Below, in pieces: positions 7,222 to 14,987 of a DNA stretch of 39,631 nucleotides. The stretch is taken from NCBI GenBank assembly GCA_019240835.1, contig JAFAXQ010000290.1, forward strand, positions 1 to 39,631. Direction: 5' to 3'. A model generated the notes under the pieces. That model saw only the letters and a list, made by a program, of their open reading frames with translations. It made no database searches and was not told where the DNA came from. How positions within the stretch are numbered: position 1 is the stretch's first letter; each line of letters starts with the position of its first letter. The position numbers and the translations under genes are program-made. Source of the stretch: Ktedonobacteraceae bacterium. Its GTDB lineage: Bacteria > Chloroflexota > Ktedonobacteria > Ktedonobacterales > Ktedonobacteraceae.

Positions 7222-8522
7222 TACTCTTCCTCTAACACGAGCAAGCGGCGTCGCTTCCTGTCAACCAACCTTGCGCGTAACTGTGCCAACTCGATGGCGT
7301 CAGCATAGGTGGGATGTTGGCTCAGAGAACGTACCACCTGCCCAACGCGAAATATCCCAAGCTGAGATTTTAACTGCTCGAAGATGTCAAGGGCAAATCC
7401 TACAAGCTCCGTGGCATAGGGGTAGTGTCCCTGTATTTCTTCTGCCATCGCTCGGTAGAGATGATTGAATGCAAGAGGTCGTGAGTCTGGAAGAAATGCT
7501 TGGTAGTTCTTGTTCAGGGTATTCAATGCTTCAGTTGCATCCTTCGCCCGCACAAACCCGAGACCACGTATGTTCTGAACCCATCCCTCGTTAACAGGAC
7601 CAAGGCGATATAATGTTCCTTCTAGCTCTCCCGTCCCTACCAGCTTGCCGGAGCGATCAAGCAGGCGTAGTGCTTCTGCTTTGTCCGTCTTATCCTGTGC
7701 TCTCACGATAAATGTTGCCCCTGCTCTACCAGAAAAAGCTGCAAGCAGCGGTGTCTGTGAGCGTTGCGCATACGGCAATCCTGCCTGGAAGTCCGCTATT
7801 GCCGCTTCCACGTCGCCTGGGTTTCCTCGTTCAAAATAGACTGATCCACGTTCCATATAAGCAGCGGCTACCAGTTCAGGGTGTCTGATCTCGGGGACGT
7901 TGAGGCTGAGGGCCAGTTCGATGGCACTATCAGCATTGCGGAAGGCCGTTGGATACGCACGTCCACTACGGGCAACATCTACAGCCAGCAAGTAGTAGCC
8001 TAATAGAATATGTTGTCTTTCCAGTCGTTCTTGCCCGCTAAATAAAGAGAGGCTGTAACGCTGACTCCTGATATCCTGCTCAATCGCGTCTAACCTCTCC
8101 CGTGCTGTCGTAGTTTCATGTTCTGTCCAGAGAGCTGCGAGCGCTTGCTGTAACGCTTCAACAGACTTGACAACGGTGAGTTGTGCGGTGGTATGTGCTG
8201 CTGCTCCTGCCACGTGTGGCGCTGTAAGTGCGGGCATGCCTCGAAAGGTAGTGATCCCTAACAAAAATGGAGGGATACGAAGAGCCGAGGCAAGCGCACG
8301 GCGACGTGACATAGAATCAAGGAAGAGATGTTCATTTTCCATGCGTTCAACGGTCCTTTTCGTCACTCTTAGCACTCTTGCAAGTGCCTTGGTATTCATC
8401 TTACGTATTTCGCGGAAGTATTTGAGCACTTGCCCTGGTTTGGGCAAGCCGTCCTCGCCTTCCTCAAAGAGATGTCCATAGACGACTTTCCAGTCTTGAG
8501 TTGGTTGTACTGTTTCTCCCAT
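7221..8522 (-). CDS. XRE-family transcriptional regulator with TPR-like C-terminal domain
   Basis: A 433-aa predicted DNA-binding regulator. The N-terminal helix-turn-helix occupies about residues 30-90 (LKYFREIRKMNTKALARVLRVTKRTVERMENEH, then a helix ending in ALRIPPFLLGI). The remainder is alpha-helical with TPR-like pairs (YMERGSVYFERGNPGDVEAAIADFQ, LYRAMAEEIQGHYPYATELVGFALDIFEQL), a layout shared by peptide- or ligand-sensing regulators. It is transcribed away from the zinc-protein gene and towards the KGGVGR gene. A small ORF overlaps its stop. The perfect inverted repeat GTGCTGA-TAAT-TCAGCAC lies 21 bp upstream of its start and is a plausible auto-operator. The signal sensed is unknown. 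Confidence 0.78.
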   Translation of the reverse strand: MGETVQPTQDWKVVYGHLFEEGEDGLPKPGQVLKYFREIRKMNTKALARVLRVTKRTVERMENEHLFLDSMSRRRALASALRIPPFLLGITTFRGMPALTAPHVAGAAAHTTAQLTVVKSVEALQQALAALWTEHETTTARERLDAIEQDIRSQRYSLSLFSGQERLERQHILLGYYLLAVDVARSGRAYPTAFRNADSAIELALSLNVPEIRHPELVAAAYMERGSVYFERGNPGDVEAAIADFQAGLPYAQRSQTPLLAAFSGRAGATFIVRAQDKTDKAEALRLLDRSGKLVGTGELEGTLYRLGPVNEGWVQNIRGLGFVRAKDATEALNTLNKNYQAFLPDSRPLAFNHLYRAMAEEIQGHYPYATELVGFALDIFEQLKSQLGIFRVGQVVRSLSQHPTYADAIELAQLRARLVDRKRRRLLVLEEE

Positions 8523-8542
8523 ACATGCTTCTTTCTCTCATG

Positions 8543-8560
8543 GTGCTGATAATTCAGCAC
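8543..8560. promoter_or_regulatory. Candidate operator, 7-bp inverted repeat
   Basis: GTGCTGA and TCAGCAC are perfect inverted arms around the 4-bp spacer TAAT, just upstream of the XRE-TPR regulator gene. Size, symmetry and position fit a dimeric helix-turn-helix operator. The binding protein is inferred to be the regulator itself. Confidence 0.4.
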
Positions 8561-8620
8561 TACTCTCAACTAGTGTCAGTATAGGAGTAAGATCAACCTT
8601 CGTCAATCCCTCAAAAACTG

Positions 8621-8643
8621 AAAGCGACGTGCAACGTCGCTTT
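8621..8643. repeat. Palindromic hairpin element, AAAGCGACGT arms
   Basis: Perfect 10-bp arms (AAAGCGACGT / ACGTCGCTTT) with loop GCA lie in the 359-bp divergent region between the regulator at 8522 and the gene at 8882. The GCGAC/GTCGC core is shared with elements at 1944 and 20756. A short T run follows on the plus strand, but no plus-strand gene ends here, so it is more likely a dispersed repeat than a gene terminator. The rest of this intergenic stretch holds only the operator and promoter listed separately. Confidence 0.6.
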
Positions 8644-8783
8644 TGAAGCGCACATCTGAGCTGTCTTTTAGGTCAGAAGGCGAGCGCAACGATGTTTTAG
8701 TACATACCGTCTGCTTAATGTTTGTGTTTAGTGAAAACCAAGTCTCGCTGAGGCACTTCTTAAATCCCTGCCTAGTGTGCCTC

Positions 8784-8813
8784 TTGACGGACTGCATTAG
8801 GGTATGCTAATAT
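8784..8813 (+). promoter_or_regulatory. Predicted sigma-70 promoter for the small zinc-binding protein gene
   Basis: TTGACG and TAATAT are separated by 18 bp and lie 69 bp upstream of the ATG at 8882. The match to the vegetative consensus is good. Confidence 0.55.
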
Positions 8814-8881
8814 CATATGGAGAGAGTCGGAAATAATTTACCCCGATAAAGGCTAATAACTAAGAAAGAGGATATAGAGCA

Positions 8882-9124
8882 ATGAAGCTTCTCAGCTCCA
8901 ACGCAAAATGCTTTGTTTGTGAAACACCTCTTACGCTATGGCACACCCATACTTGCACGCAGTGCGGCAAACCTATTTGCAGCCGCCATGCCCACCTACT
9001 CAAGTGTCGTCATAGCTACGTTCTGTATTCCGTCTGTACGTGCTGCTCGTATGCCAAGGGAGAACAACTTCCCAGCGTAGTAAGCATTCCTGCGCCGAAA
9101 GTGATGCAGGCACAGTTTTCCTAA
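8882..9124 (+). CDS. Small zinc-finger-like cysteine-rich protein
   Basis: An 80-aa protein with four pairs of metal-binding candidates: CFVC (residues 12-15), CTQC (31-34) followed by CSRHAH, and CTCC (57-60) near the C-terminus. The CxxC-x15-CxxC-x4-C-x2-H pattern resembles AN1, B-box or treble-clef zinc fingers. There is no signal peptide or membrane segment. AGAAAGAGGATATAGAGCA provides a plausible ribosome-binding site, and a consensus promoter lies upstream. Function unknown; a protein- or RNA-binding role would be typical for the fold. It converges with the Q-rich gene at 9221 across a long imperfect inverted repeat. Confidence 0.65.
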   Translation: MKLLSSNAKCFVCETPLTLWHTHTCTQCGKPICSRHAHLLKCRHSYVLYSVCTCCSYAKGEQLPSVVSIPAPKVMQAQFS

Positions 9125-9139
9125 ATAGGAGTGCTGGCT

Positions 9140-9224
9140 GTAGGGGCATGATCTATCTTGCCCAAGGAGTGGGGTCAGCTATCCCCCCGGCCCCCCCCTT
9201 GGGCGTGATAAGTCATGTCCCTAC
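9140..9224. terminator. Long imperfect inverted repeat between convergent genes (bidirectional terminator candidate)
   Basis: The 28-nt arms (about 9140-9167 and 9197-9224) pair at about 23 positions around a C-rich centre. The right arm contains the stop codon of the Q-rich gene (9221-9223). It separates two convergent genes. The exact length of the C tract fixes the arm coordinates to within 1 nt. Confidence 0.6.
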
Positions 9225-9892
9225 TGGTTGCCTCCGAACATACCGCCCAGCATATCGCCAGCCTTCTTCTCAACTTGGTTCTCTAAATTGTCAAGAATGC
9301 CAGAAGCGGCCTCTTTAGCCTGCTGTGTGTACTGTGAGCCGCCAGGAATTTTGTTGCCGAACTGGTCGATGGCCTGATCAATCTGCTGTTCTGCCATCTC
9401 GCGTGGCTGATGAAGTGGACCATGCTGCTGCTGCGGGTTCTGGCCCTGACCATACTGATCCTGTTGTTGACCGTATTGGCCGCCTTGGCCCTGACCATAC
9501 TGATCCTGTTGTTGGCCATATTGGCCACCTTGACCTTGACCAGATTGGTCCTGCTGCTGACCGTACTGACCACCTTGGCCCTGACCAGGTTGGTCCTGCT
9601 GCTGACCATACTGATCCTGTTGTTGGCCATATTGGCCACCTTGACCTTGACCAGATTGGTCCTGCTGCTGACCGTACTGACCCCCTTGGCCTTGACCATA
9701 CTGACCCCCCTGCGAACCATACTGATCCTGTTGTTGGCCATACTGACCCCCTTGGCCTTGACCGTATTGGTCCTGCTGCTGACCGTACTGACCGCTCTGT
9801 GAGCCGTACTGGTCCTGCTGCTGACCATATTGACCTTGACCACCTTGCTGGCTCTGGCCTTGATTGTATTGGTCATACTCCTGATTGGGCAT
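9221..9892 (-). CDS. Q/G/Y-rich low-complexity (prion-like) repeat protein
   Basis: A 223-aa protein whose first ~150 residues are almost entirely Q, G, Y, D and S. It is built from repeats such as QYGQQQDQ and SGQGQGG (11- and 8-residue modules in varying order), with at least ten QYGQQQDQ-type units. The composition resembles prion-like or phase-separating domains of the FUS type, with regularly spaced tyrosines. The last ~65 residues are different: helical and charged (QIDQAIDQFGNKIPGG ... QAKEAASGILDNLENQVEKKAGDML), like the small DKIPGG helical proteins related to MT0933-type antitoxins. No signal peptide is seen, so it is probably cytoplasmic. It is divergent from the Fur gene with a ~260-bp gap. 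The reverse frame gives long false ORFs because of the repeats. Confidence 0.7.
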   Translation of the reverse strand: MPNQEYDQYNQGQSQQGGQGQYGQQQDQYGSQSGQYGQQQDQYGQGQGGQYGQQQDQYGSQGGQYGQGQGGQYGQQQDQSGQGQGGQYGQQQDQYGQQQDQPGQGQGGQYGQQQDQSGQGQGGQYGQQQDQYGQGQGGQYGQQQDQYGQGQNPQQQHGPLHQPREMAEQQIDQAIDQFGNKIPGGSQYTQQAKEAASGILDNLENQVEKKAGDMLGGMFGGNQ

Positions 9893-10090
9893 ACTCGATT
9901 ACCTGCTTTCCTTTCTTTAGTATGAAAATATACACAGTTTGTGGTGAGCGCTGCATCGCCTCTCAAGACAACGGGCTTGCGCCGTACGAGGCTCAGCGAT
10001 CTCACCTTTCTAACGACTCTAGTATAACACATTAGGAGGGTTGCTGTCGTTGCAGCAGAAACGCCTGGAATTATGAGATTATGCGTCTGA

Positions 10091-10120
10091 TTGCCAGTTA
10101 GAAGATAAAAATGGTAAACT
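10091..10120 (+). promoter_or_regulatory. Predicted sigma-70 promoter for the fur-like gene
   Basis: TTGCCA and TAAACT are separated by 18 bp. The predicted transcription start near 10127 leaves a short leader before the preferred start codon at 10153. Confidence 0.45.
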
Positions 10121-10152
10121 AAAGCAGCAGAGCAATGGAGAGCTTGATATAT

Positions 10153-10644
10153 ATGCAGAGCAACGAAACACGTAAAGACACCGATGCGAATGTGATCGCC
10201 GACAAAATTCGTGCGGTGTTTGACGAAACCAGTCAGCGCCGGACACGTCCACGTGAACTCATCGAGAAGCGTTTGGTAGAACTTGCTGCCAGTGGAGCCG
10301 ATTTCACAATTGACGACCTCTGGCAAGCCATGCGCCAGGAGAAACCACGCTTGGGGAGAGCTACCGTCTACCGTGCGCTGGAGAAGTTGGTCAATATGGG
10401 ATTGCTCGGTCGTATTGAGTTTGCCGATGGTACACATCACTATCGTGTCTGTGGCGACCGACATCACCATCACTTGACTTGCACGCAATGTCACTGTGTT
10501 GTAGAGGTGGATGTTTGTCTCCCTGAAGATCAGTTCACCGCTATTGGTAACCAGACAAAATTTGATATCGAAGGACACTCTCTCGCGCTTTTTGGTCGCT
10601 GTGAGGACTGCCGCAACCAGCAGGAACCTGCTGCAACCGTCTAG
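10153..10644 (+). CDS. Fur-family metalloregulator
   Basis: A 163-aa Fur-superfamily repressor (Fur, Zur or PerR-like). The N-terminal winged helix includes TIDDLWQAM and the recognition helix GRATVYRALEKL. The dimerisation domain has the metal-binding stretch RHHHHLTCTQC and a second CEDC pair near the C-terminus, which together form the structural zinc site. The sequence alone cannot separate iron, zinc or peroxide sensing. The ATG at 10153 is preferred to 10135 because GGAGAG lies 10 nt upstream of it. It is divergent from the prion-like gene and 49 bp before the phospholipase D gene. Confidence 0.87.
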   Translation: MQSNETRKDTDANVIADKIRAVFDETSQRRTRPRELIEKRLVELAASGADFTIDDLWQAMRQEKPRLGRATVYRALEKLVNMGLLGRIEFADGTHHYRVCGDRHHHHLTCTQCHCVVEVDVCLPEDQFTAIGNQTKFDIEGHSLALFGRCEDCRNQQEPAATV

Positions 10645-10693
10645 GCAATGGTCACATAGACAAACAAGGCGCGGGAGACGCAGGAGGTAATGG

Positions 10694-12367
10694 GTGCAGG
10701 CGTTCAATGGACCGCAAACACAGAACTGGTGGGCTACAGGTGATACACCAGTACGCAATGATTCTCACGTTTCGTATCTAGTAGACGGGCGTGCAACCAT
10801 GTTGACAATGTGCCGCCACTTTCTCAGGGCTAGTAAGTATATTTACCTCGCTAACTGGGGGCTTACAGCAGGGCTGGAACTCGTTCGAGGAAAAGATCGA
10901 CTGGCGGGACCAGATGGAAGCGTAGAACAAGAAGCGCTACTGAGTGAGCTGCCTGCAGAAGGTCTGCAAGAAGCTGATATCGCGTTCTGGTGTACTCACG
11001 ATCTCTCGGTGCAGGCGGTGCTGGGCTATGCAGTCAGCAAAGGCGTCGAGGTTAAGGTGCTACTCTGGAAGTGCCTGGAGTTCTTCTCACACTACAGTCC
11101 GCAGCAAGCATATGAACAACTCACGAAGATGGGTGTTACCTGTATACTCGATGACAGCTCTCTTGGCATTCTTCACCATCCTGCTGAGTCACTGCATCAG
11201 AAAATAGCCATCGTAGATGGCACGTATGCGTTTGTAGGTGGTATCGATCCATTGGTCGAGAAAAAAGGTGAGTTTGACCGCTGGGATACGCCCGCTCACC
11301 TTTTCTCCAATCCGCTACGCCATACGAAAGAGGGAACCAGTCCACACCCTTGGCACGATATCCACTCTCTTATCGAGGGGCCAGCGGCAAGTGATGTAGA
11401 ATACAATTTTCGCCAGCGTTGGAATGATGTTGTACATCGTCATGGCTGGAACAAGTTGCTCATACACGAACACCCGTTACCACCAGCACATGAGAGCAAG
11501 ACGACTGTACAGGTCGCTCGTACCATTCCAGAACAGACGTATCGGTTCGAGCCACTCATTGTGCGTGGTATTGCTCAATTTTATGCTCATGCGTTGAGCA
11601 ATATACAACGCTTCGTATACCTGGAAAATCAATATTTCTGGTTGCGCGTCTTCACAGGTATCGACATTTCCTTCATTGCAACAGAGAACCCCGAAATGGA
11701 ATACAATCTGCGTGCCCTCTCAGACGCCTTGCGACGAGGTGCTATGATGTCTATTGTTCTGCCCGATCACCCTAATGTAGGGCGTGCCTTCTCGGACGCC
11801 GGGTTACAACGTCTACGTGAGATGGTACCCCAGGCAGTGGAGGAAGGAAGACTACAAGCTTTCTGTTTAGCCACTTCGCAGCATGCGGAGGGGGCAGAAC
11901 ATTACCGCCCCATTTATGTGCATGCCAAAGCAGCGATTGTCGATGATGTGTGGGCAACTGTTGGCTCAGCTAATCTCAATAACCGAGGTATGCGCGACGA
12001 CGTTGAGATGAACGTAGCAACCCTTGATGCAGATCTGGCTCAGGGCTTGCGTCTTATGCTACAGGGTGAGCACCTTGGACTTGTCGAGGACGATGATCTT
12101 TTCGCAGTGTCTCGCTTGCTTGGTCAACAGGTGCAATCAACACAACAAAAGGAACAGGCCAAGCGTGTGCTACAGAATTTGCAAAGTACACTCGGCGACC
12201 CGGCTGTAGCTCTGCGCATGATGCACGAGCGCGCTTGGGATAATTTGCGACGCTATAAGGCAAAGCAGCCTTTGGTGGGACACCTTTTGCCTTACTTGTC
12301 GGCAGAAGAGGCACGACAGCAGGGGCTGAACTTCCGTGAAGAGCATGGTTGGATCGAAGAACCGTAA
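10694..12367 (+). CDS. Phospholipase D family protein
   Basis: A 557-aa PLD-superfamily enzyme with both HKD catalytic motifs: HQKIAIVDGTYAFVGGID (near residue 165) and HAKAAIVDDVWATVGSANLNNRG (near residue 413). The two halves form one active site that transfers or hydrolyses phosphatidyl groups through a His intermediate. Length and spacing resemble eukaryote-like bacterial PLDs more than cardiolipin synthases, which have N-terminal membrane helices; none is present here. There is no clear signal peptide. The start is GTG at 10694, placed 6 nt after AGGAGG; the ATG at 10690 is in another frame and stops after 17 codons. The carboxypeptidase gene follows within 45 bp, suggesting an envelope operon. 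Confidence 0.87.
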   Translation: MQAFNGPQTQNWWATGDTPVRNDSHVSYLVDGRATMLTMCRHFLRASKYIYLANWGLTAGLELVRGKDRLAGPDGSVEQEALLSELPAEGLQEADIAFWCTHDLSVQAVLGYAVSKGVEVKVLLWKCLEFFSHYSPQQAYEQLTKMGVTCILDDSSLGILHHPAESLHQKIAIVDGTYAFVGGIDPLVEKKGEFDRWDTPAHLFSNPLRHTKEGTSPHPWHDIHSLIEGPAASDVEYNFRQRWNDVVHRHGWNKLLIHEHPLPPAHESKTTVQVARTIPEQTYRFEPLIVRGIAQFYAHALSNIQRFVYLENQYFWLRVFTGIDISFIATENPEMEYNLRALSDALRRGAMMSIVLPDHPNVGRAFSDAGLQRLREMVPQAVEEGRLQAFCLATSQHAEGAEHYRPIYVHAKAAIVDDVWATVGSANLNNRGMRDDVEMNVATLDADLAQGLRLMLQGEHLGLVEDDDLFAVSRLLGQQVQSTQQKEQAKRVLQNLQSTLGDPAVALRMMHERAWDNLRRYKAKQPLVGHLLPYLSAEEARQQGLNFREEHGWIEEP

Positions 12368-12411
12368 TTGAAACTGATCTTGTGCAGGATATATATGGAG
12401 AAGATGGTTCG

Positions 12412-14085
12412 ATGCATAGAACACTGCCTCGTGAGGACGAACAACCAGGAGATTTGCCTACGTCTCATTCATCTCAACGCAATAGATCACCGAAGGCTTC
12501 CAAGAGATCCTCATTCGAGTACTATAGTGATGAGCATCCAGAGATTCCCAAGGTGAGGCGAGCCTCGCTCCGGGTTGAAGAGAAGCGCGGTTTGCCTTCA
12601 ACTACGGCCCGTAGGATGCTGCGCGCTTCATCTACGGCTAAAAAACCGCACGTTGAAGAAGTTTCGGAGGACAACTTCACTACAGAAGTTCGGGGCAGAG
12701 ATACTACCAAGAGCATTATGGTAGCGCGGTCGCACAGGCCAAGCGTATATGAGCCGCCAACTCTGACGCAACGACGTCTACGTGAGCGAAGTCAGCAGCC
12801 ACGCACGATGCTTGTCTATCTACAAGACCTCAGCCACAACCAGAACGTCATTCAGATTGGGACAATGGTGCTAGCGGGTTTGATTCTCTTGCCTATCGTC
12901 GTCAGTGCGCTAATCAATAGCTTTCATCCTGTCACGAGGGGACTCTCTTTAGCGGGGCCATATCTGCCCTCTACGAGTGTGCAACCTGCTGATCCTCACC
13001 AACTCTTCATTACCCCTACGGATATTGATCATCCCGCTCCACCGGTGTTTGCCACCGCAGCCTATCTGCTTGATGCCGATACTGATGCGACGCTCTATGC
13101 AAAAAATCCCTTTATGCACCTTCCAGTCATGAGCACAACCAAGCTCATGACGGCCATACTGGCGATAGAGCAGGGCAATCCTGATCAGAATATTACGATC
13201 AATGATACTATGCAGAACGACATCAACCAGCTTCCGTCGGATAGTACCCTCTTTGGGTTTAGGAAGGGAGAGACGTATTCTCTGCGCGATGTGCTCTACG
13301 GAATGCTGCTTGTTTCCGGCAATGATGCGGCTGTGGTGATTGCTGACGCACTTGGCGGCAACTTGCCACATTTCGTGGAGAGAATGAATGAACGTGCTAG
13401 CCAACTCGGTTTGCACGATACACATTTTATGAATCCACATGGCTTGCTGATGGATGGGCACTATTCCAGTGCCCACGATCTTGCTGTGCTCGGTCGCTAT
13501 GCTATGACCCTGCCCCTGTTCCGCCAGATTAGCGCAGCACAACAATACCACATCACTGATAATGGCAAGCACCAGGAGCATTACGCTATCAACGGCAATC
13601 AGTTTCTCTGGTGGTATCCTGGCGTCGATGGAGGCAAACCGGGCTGGGACGCTGCTAAGAATTTTGTTCAGGTTATATCATGCACACGCAACCATCATCA
13701 CCTGATAGGTGTCGTTATACACACTATCAATTGGTGGACAGATATGCGCGACCTGATGAACTGGGGTTTTGATTCCTTTAACTGGATTTCTCCTCACGAT
13801 GTAGATTTACAGCACCCCATCGTTTTCGATAGTGATGCCAATTACTTCTCTAGGGATACCAAGGACTTTACAATTCCTACTGCTGATGGTGGACGTTACT
13901 ATATCTACACAGGCTATAACATCTCTGGCCCTATTATGGATTACTTCGACACGGGTGGCGGACTCAAAACCTTTGGCTATCCAAACGCTATGCCTATCAC
14001 CTCGAATAACACTGTTATTTCTCAGCACTTCGAGCATGCTACTATCCAGTGTGATGGTGGAACAAAACAATGCAAGAAGGTATAA
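12412..14085 (+). CDS. Membrane-anchored D-alanyl-D-alanine carboxypeptidase (serine, PBP5-like)
   Basis: A 557-aa penicillin-binding-protein-type carboxypeptidase that trims the terminal D-Ala of peptidoglycan stems. Active-site motifs appear in order: STTK (SxxK, in PVMSTTKLMTAIL), SGN (in VSGNDAA) and KPG in place of KTG (in VDGGKPGWD). A ~150-residue basic, disordered cytoplasmic tail precedes one transmembrane helix (IGTMVLAGLILLPIVVSALI), so the catalytic domain is outside. A C-terminal ~90-residue domain of unknown role follows. The track start is TTG 12349, which overlaps the PLD gene. ATG 12412 has GGAGAAG 8 nt upstream and is preferred. Expressed with PLD and the glycosidase lipoprotein. 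Confidence 0.87.
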   Translation: MHRTLPREDEQPGDLPTSHSSQRNRSPKASKRSSFEYYSDEHPEIPKVRRASLRVEEKRGLPSTTARRMLRASSTAKKPHVEEVSEDNFTTEVRGRDTTKSIMVARSHRPSVYEPPTLTQRRLRERSQQPRTMLVYLQDLSHNQNVIQIGTMVLAGLILLPIVVSALINSFHPVTRGLSLAGPYLPSTSVQPADPHQLFITPTDIDHPAPPVFATAAYLLDADTDATLYAKNPFMHLPVMSTTKLMTAILAIEQGNPDQNITINDTMQNDINQLPSDSTLFGFRKGETYSLRDVLYGMLLVSGNDAAVVIADALGGNLPHFVERMNERASQLGLHDTHFMNPHGLLMDGHYSSAHDLAVLGRYAMTLPLFRQISAAQQYHITDNGKHQEHYAINGNQFLWWYPGVDGGKPGWDAAKNFVQVISCTRNHHHLIGVVIHTINWWTDMRDLMNWGFDSFNWISPHDVDLQHPIVFDSDANYFSRDTKDFTIPTADGGRYYIYTGYNISGPIMDYFDTGGGLKTFGYPNAMPITSNNTVISQHFEHATIQCDGGTKQCKKV

Positions 14086-14915
14086 AGATTTTTATGCTTT
14101 GCAAACACACCCAAAAACTCTGTCTGTTGGTTTGCCTGTTAGTAGGTGCATTTGTGGCATGTGGAGTATTTCCCGCTGTTAGCAACAATGGTATCTCTAC
14201 TAACACGCCCGACATTGCCAGAGTAGGAAACGCTCTCAATGTGTGGCAGCAGGCTGCACCAGGGGTTGAACTGCGTTATGAGTACTGGAAGAGTCCTAGT
14301 CCTAGCGGCGATACTGTCGTTATTACTCGCTTTGACCTGCACCGTATTCATCTGAAAGTGGAATATCAACCCGCGCAACCCATGATGCTGAGCAAATGGT
14401 TGGCGCAGGAGCACGCCATAGCGGCTATTAACGGTGGCTATTTCGATGCGCAGAACAACGCCACCGCTCTGGTCATATCTGATGGGCGAGCGTACGGTAC
14501 ATCATACGATGGCTTCGGTGGCATGCTCGCTGTTGATGCCCAGGGTAATGTGAACTTGCGCTCATTGCATCAACAAGCATATGATGCCAACAATGAGCAG
14601 CTTCAACAGGCCACACAATCAGCTCCTCTGCTCGTTCTCAACGGGAAACGTACACAATTCAGCGCCAATGCAGCCAGCCAGCGTCGCAGCATCGTTGCGA
14701 TGGACAAGCAGGGACGCCTACTACTCATTGTAAGCCCCCTAGCAGCCTTCACTCTTGACGAGTTGGCGGACCTGCTTGTCTCTTCCGACTTATCAATTGA
14801 CACAGCTCTCAATCTGGATGGCGGCAGTTCTACAGGTTTGTATCTCAAAGCGGGGAAGCAATACGTCACTATCGACTCACTGACGGCACTACCGCTTGTG
14901 ATCGTACTGGAATAG
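14070..14915 (+). CDS. Phosphodiester glycosidase (NAGPA-like) lipoprotein
   Basis: A 281-aa exported protein of the phosphodiester glycosidase family (PF09992, the fold of the human uncovering enzyme NAGPA). Diagnostic blocks are AAINGGYFDAQ near residue 118 and LNLDGGSSTGLYL near 254. The N-terminus has a hydrophobic stretch (LCLLVCLLVGAFVAC) ending in a likely lipobox, so it is probably a surface lipoprotein. Bacterial members are thought to act on glycan phosphodiesters of cell-wall polymers or on exopolysaccharide. The ORF overlaps the carboxypeptidase stop by 16 bp; ATG 14094 is an alternative start that gives a shorter, cleaner signal peptide. The clustering with two other envelope enzymes supports a wall or membrane role. 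Confidence 0.83.
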   Translation: MQEGIKIFMLCKHTQKLCLLVCLLVGAFVACGVFPAVSNNGISTNTPDIARVGNALNVWQQAAPGVELRYEYWKSPSPSGDTVVITRFDLHRIHLKVEYQPAQPMMLSKWLAQEHAIAAINGGYFDAQNNATALVISDGRAYGTSYDGFGGMLAVDAQGNVNLRSLHQQAYDANNEQLQQATQSAPLLVLNGKRTQFSANAASQRRSIVAMDKQGRLLLIVSPLAAFTLDELADLLVSSDLSIDTALNLDGGSSTGLYLKAGKQYVTIDSLTALPLVIVLE

Positions 14916-14940
14916 CTGACGGAAAAATGTTTTAATCTAG

Positions 14941-14987
14941 TAAGGATGGTAGTAGAGATAGCTGATCCATCTCTGCTACCATCCTTA
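14941..14987. terminator. Bidirectional terminator hairpin with embedded proS stop
   Basis: The 19-bp arms (14941-14959 and 14969-14987) pair with one G-U-type mismatch around a 9-nt loop. The gene on each side converges here, and the proS stop codon (14985-14987) is the outer end of the right arm. Confidence 0.8.

Noticed and set aside
8603-8797. 64-aa minus-strand ORF in the divergent region
   Set aside because: No ribosome-binding site or family motif. It runs through the hairpin at 8621 and the promoter at 8784.
9430-9800. Regular short repeats that could suggest a CRISPR array
   Set aside because: The repeats are in frame, vary in order, have no unique spacers and encode QYGQQQDQ units of one protein.
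10690-10743. ATG start just after AGGAGG upstream of the PLD gene
   Set aside because: It is in another frame and stops after 17 codons. GTG 10694 continues into the PLD protein with good spacing.
9283-10758. 491-aa minus-strand ORF (and 9325-10035 and 9410-9802 on the plus strand)
   Set aside because: They run antisense or out of frame through the Q-rich repeat gene and the fur gene. Their composition is a by-product of the repeats, and no family motif is seen.
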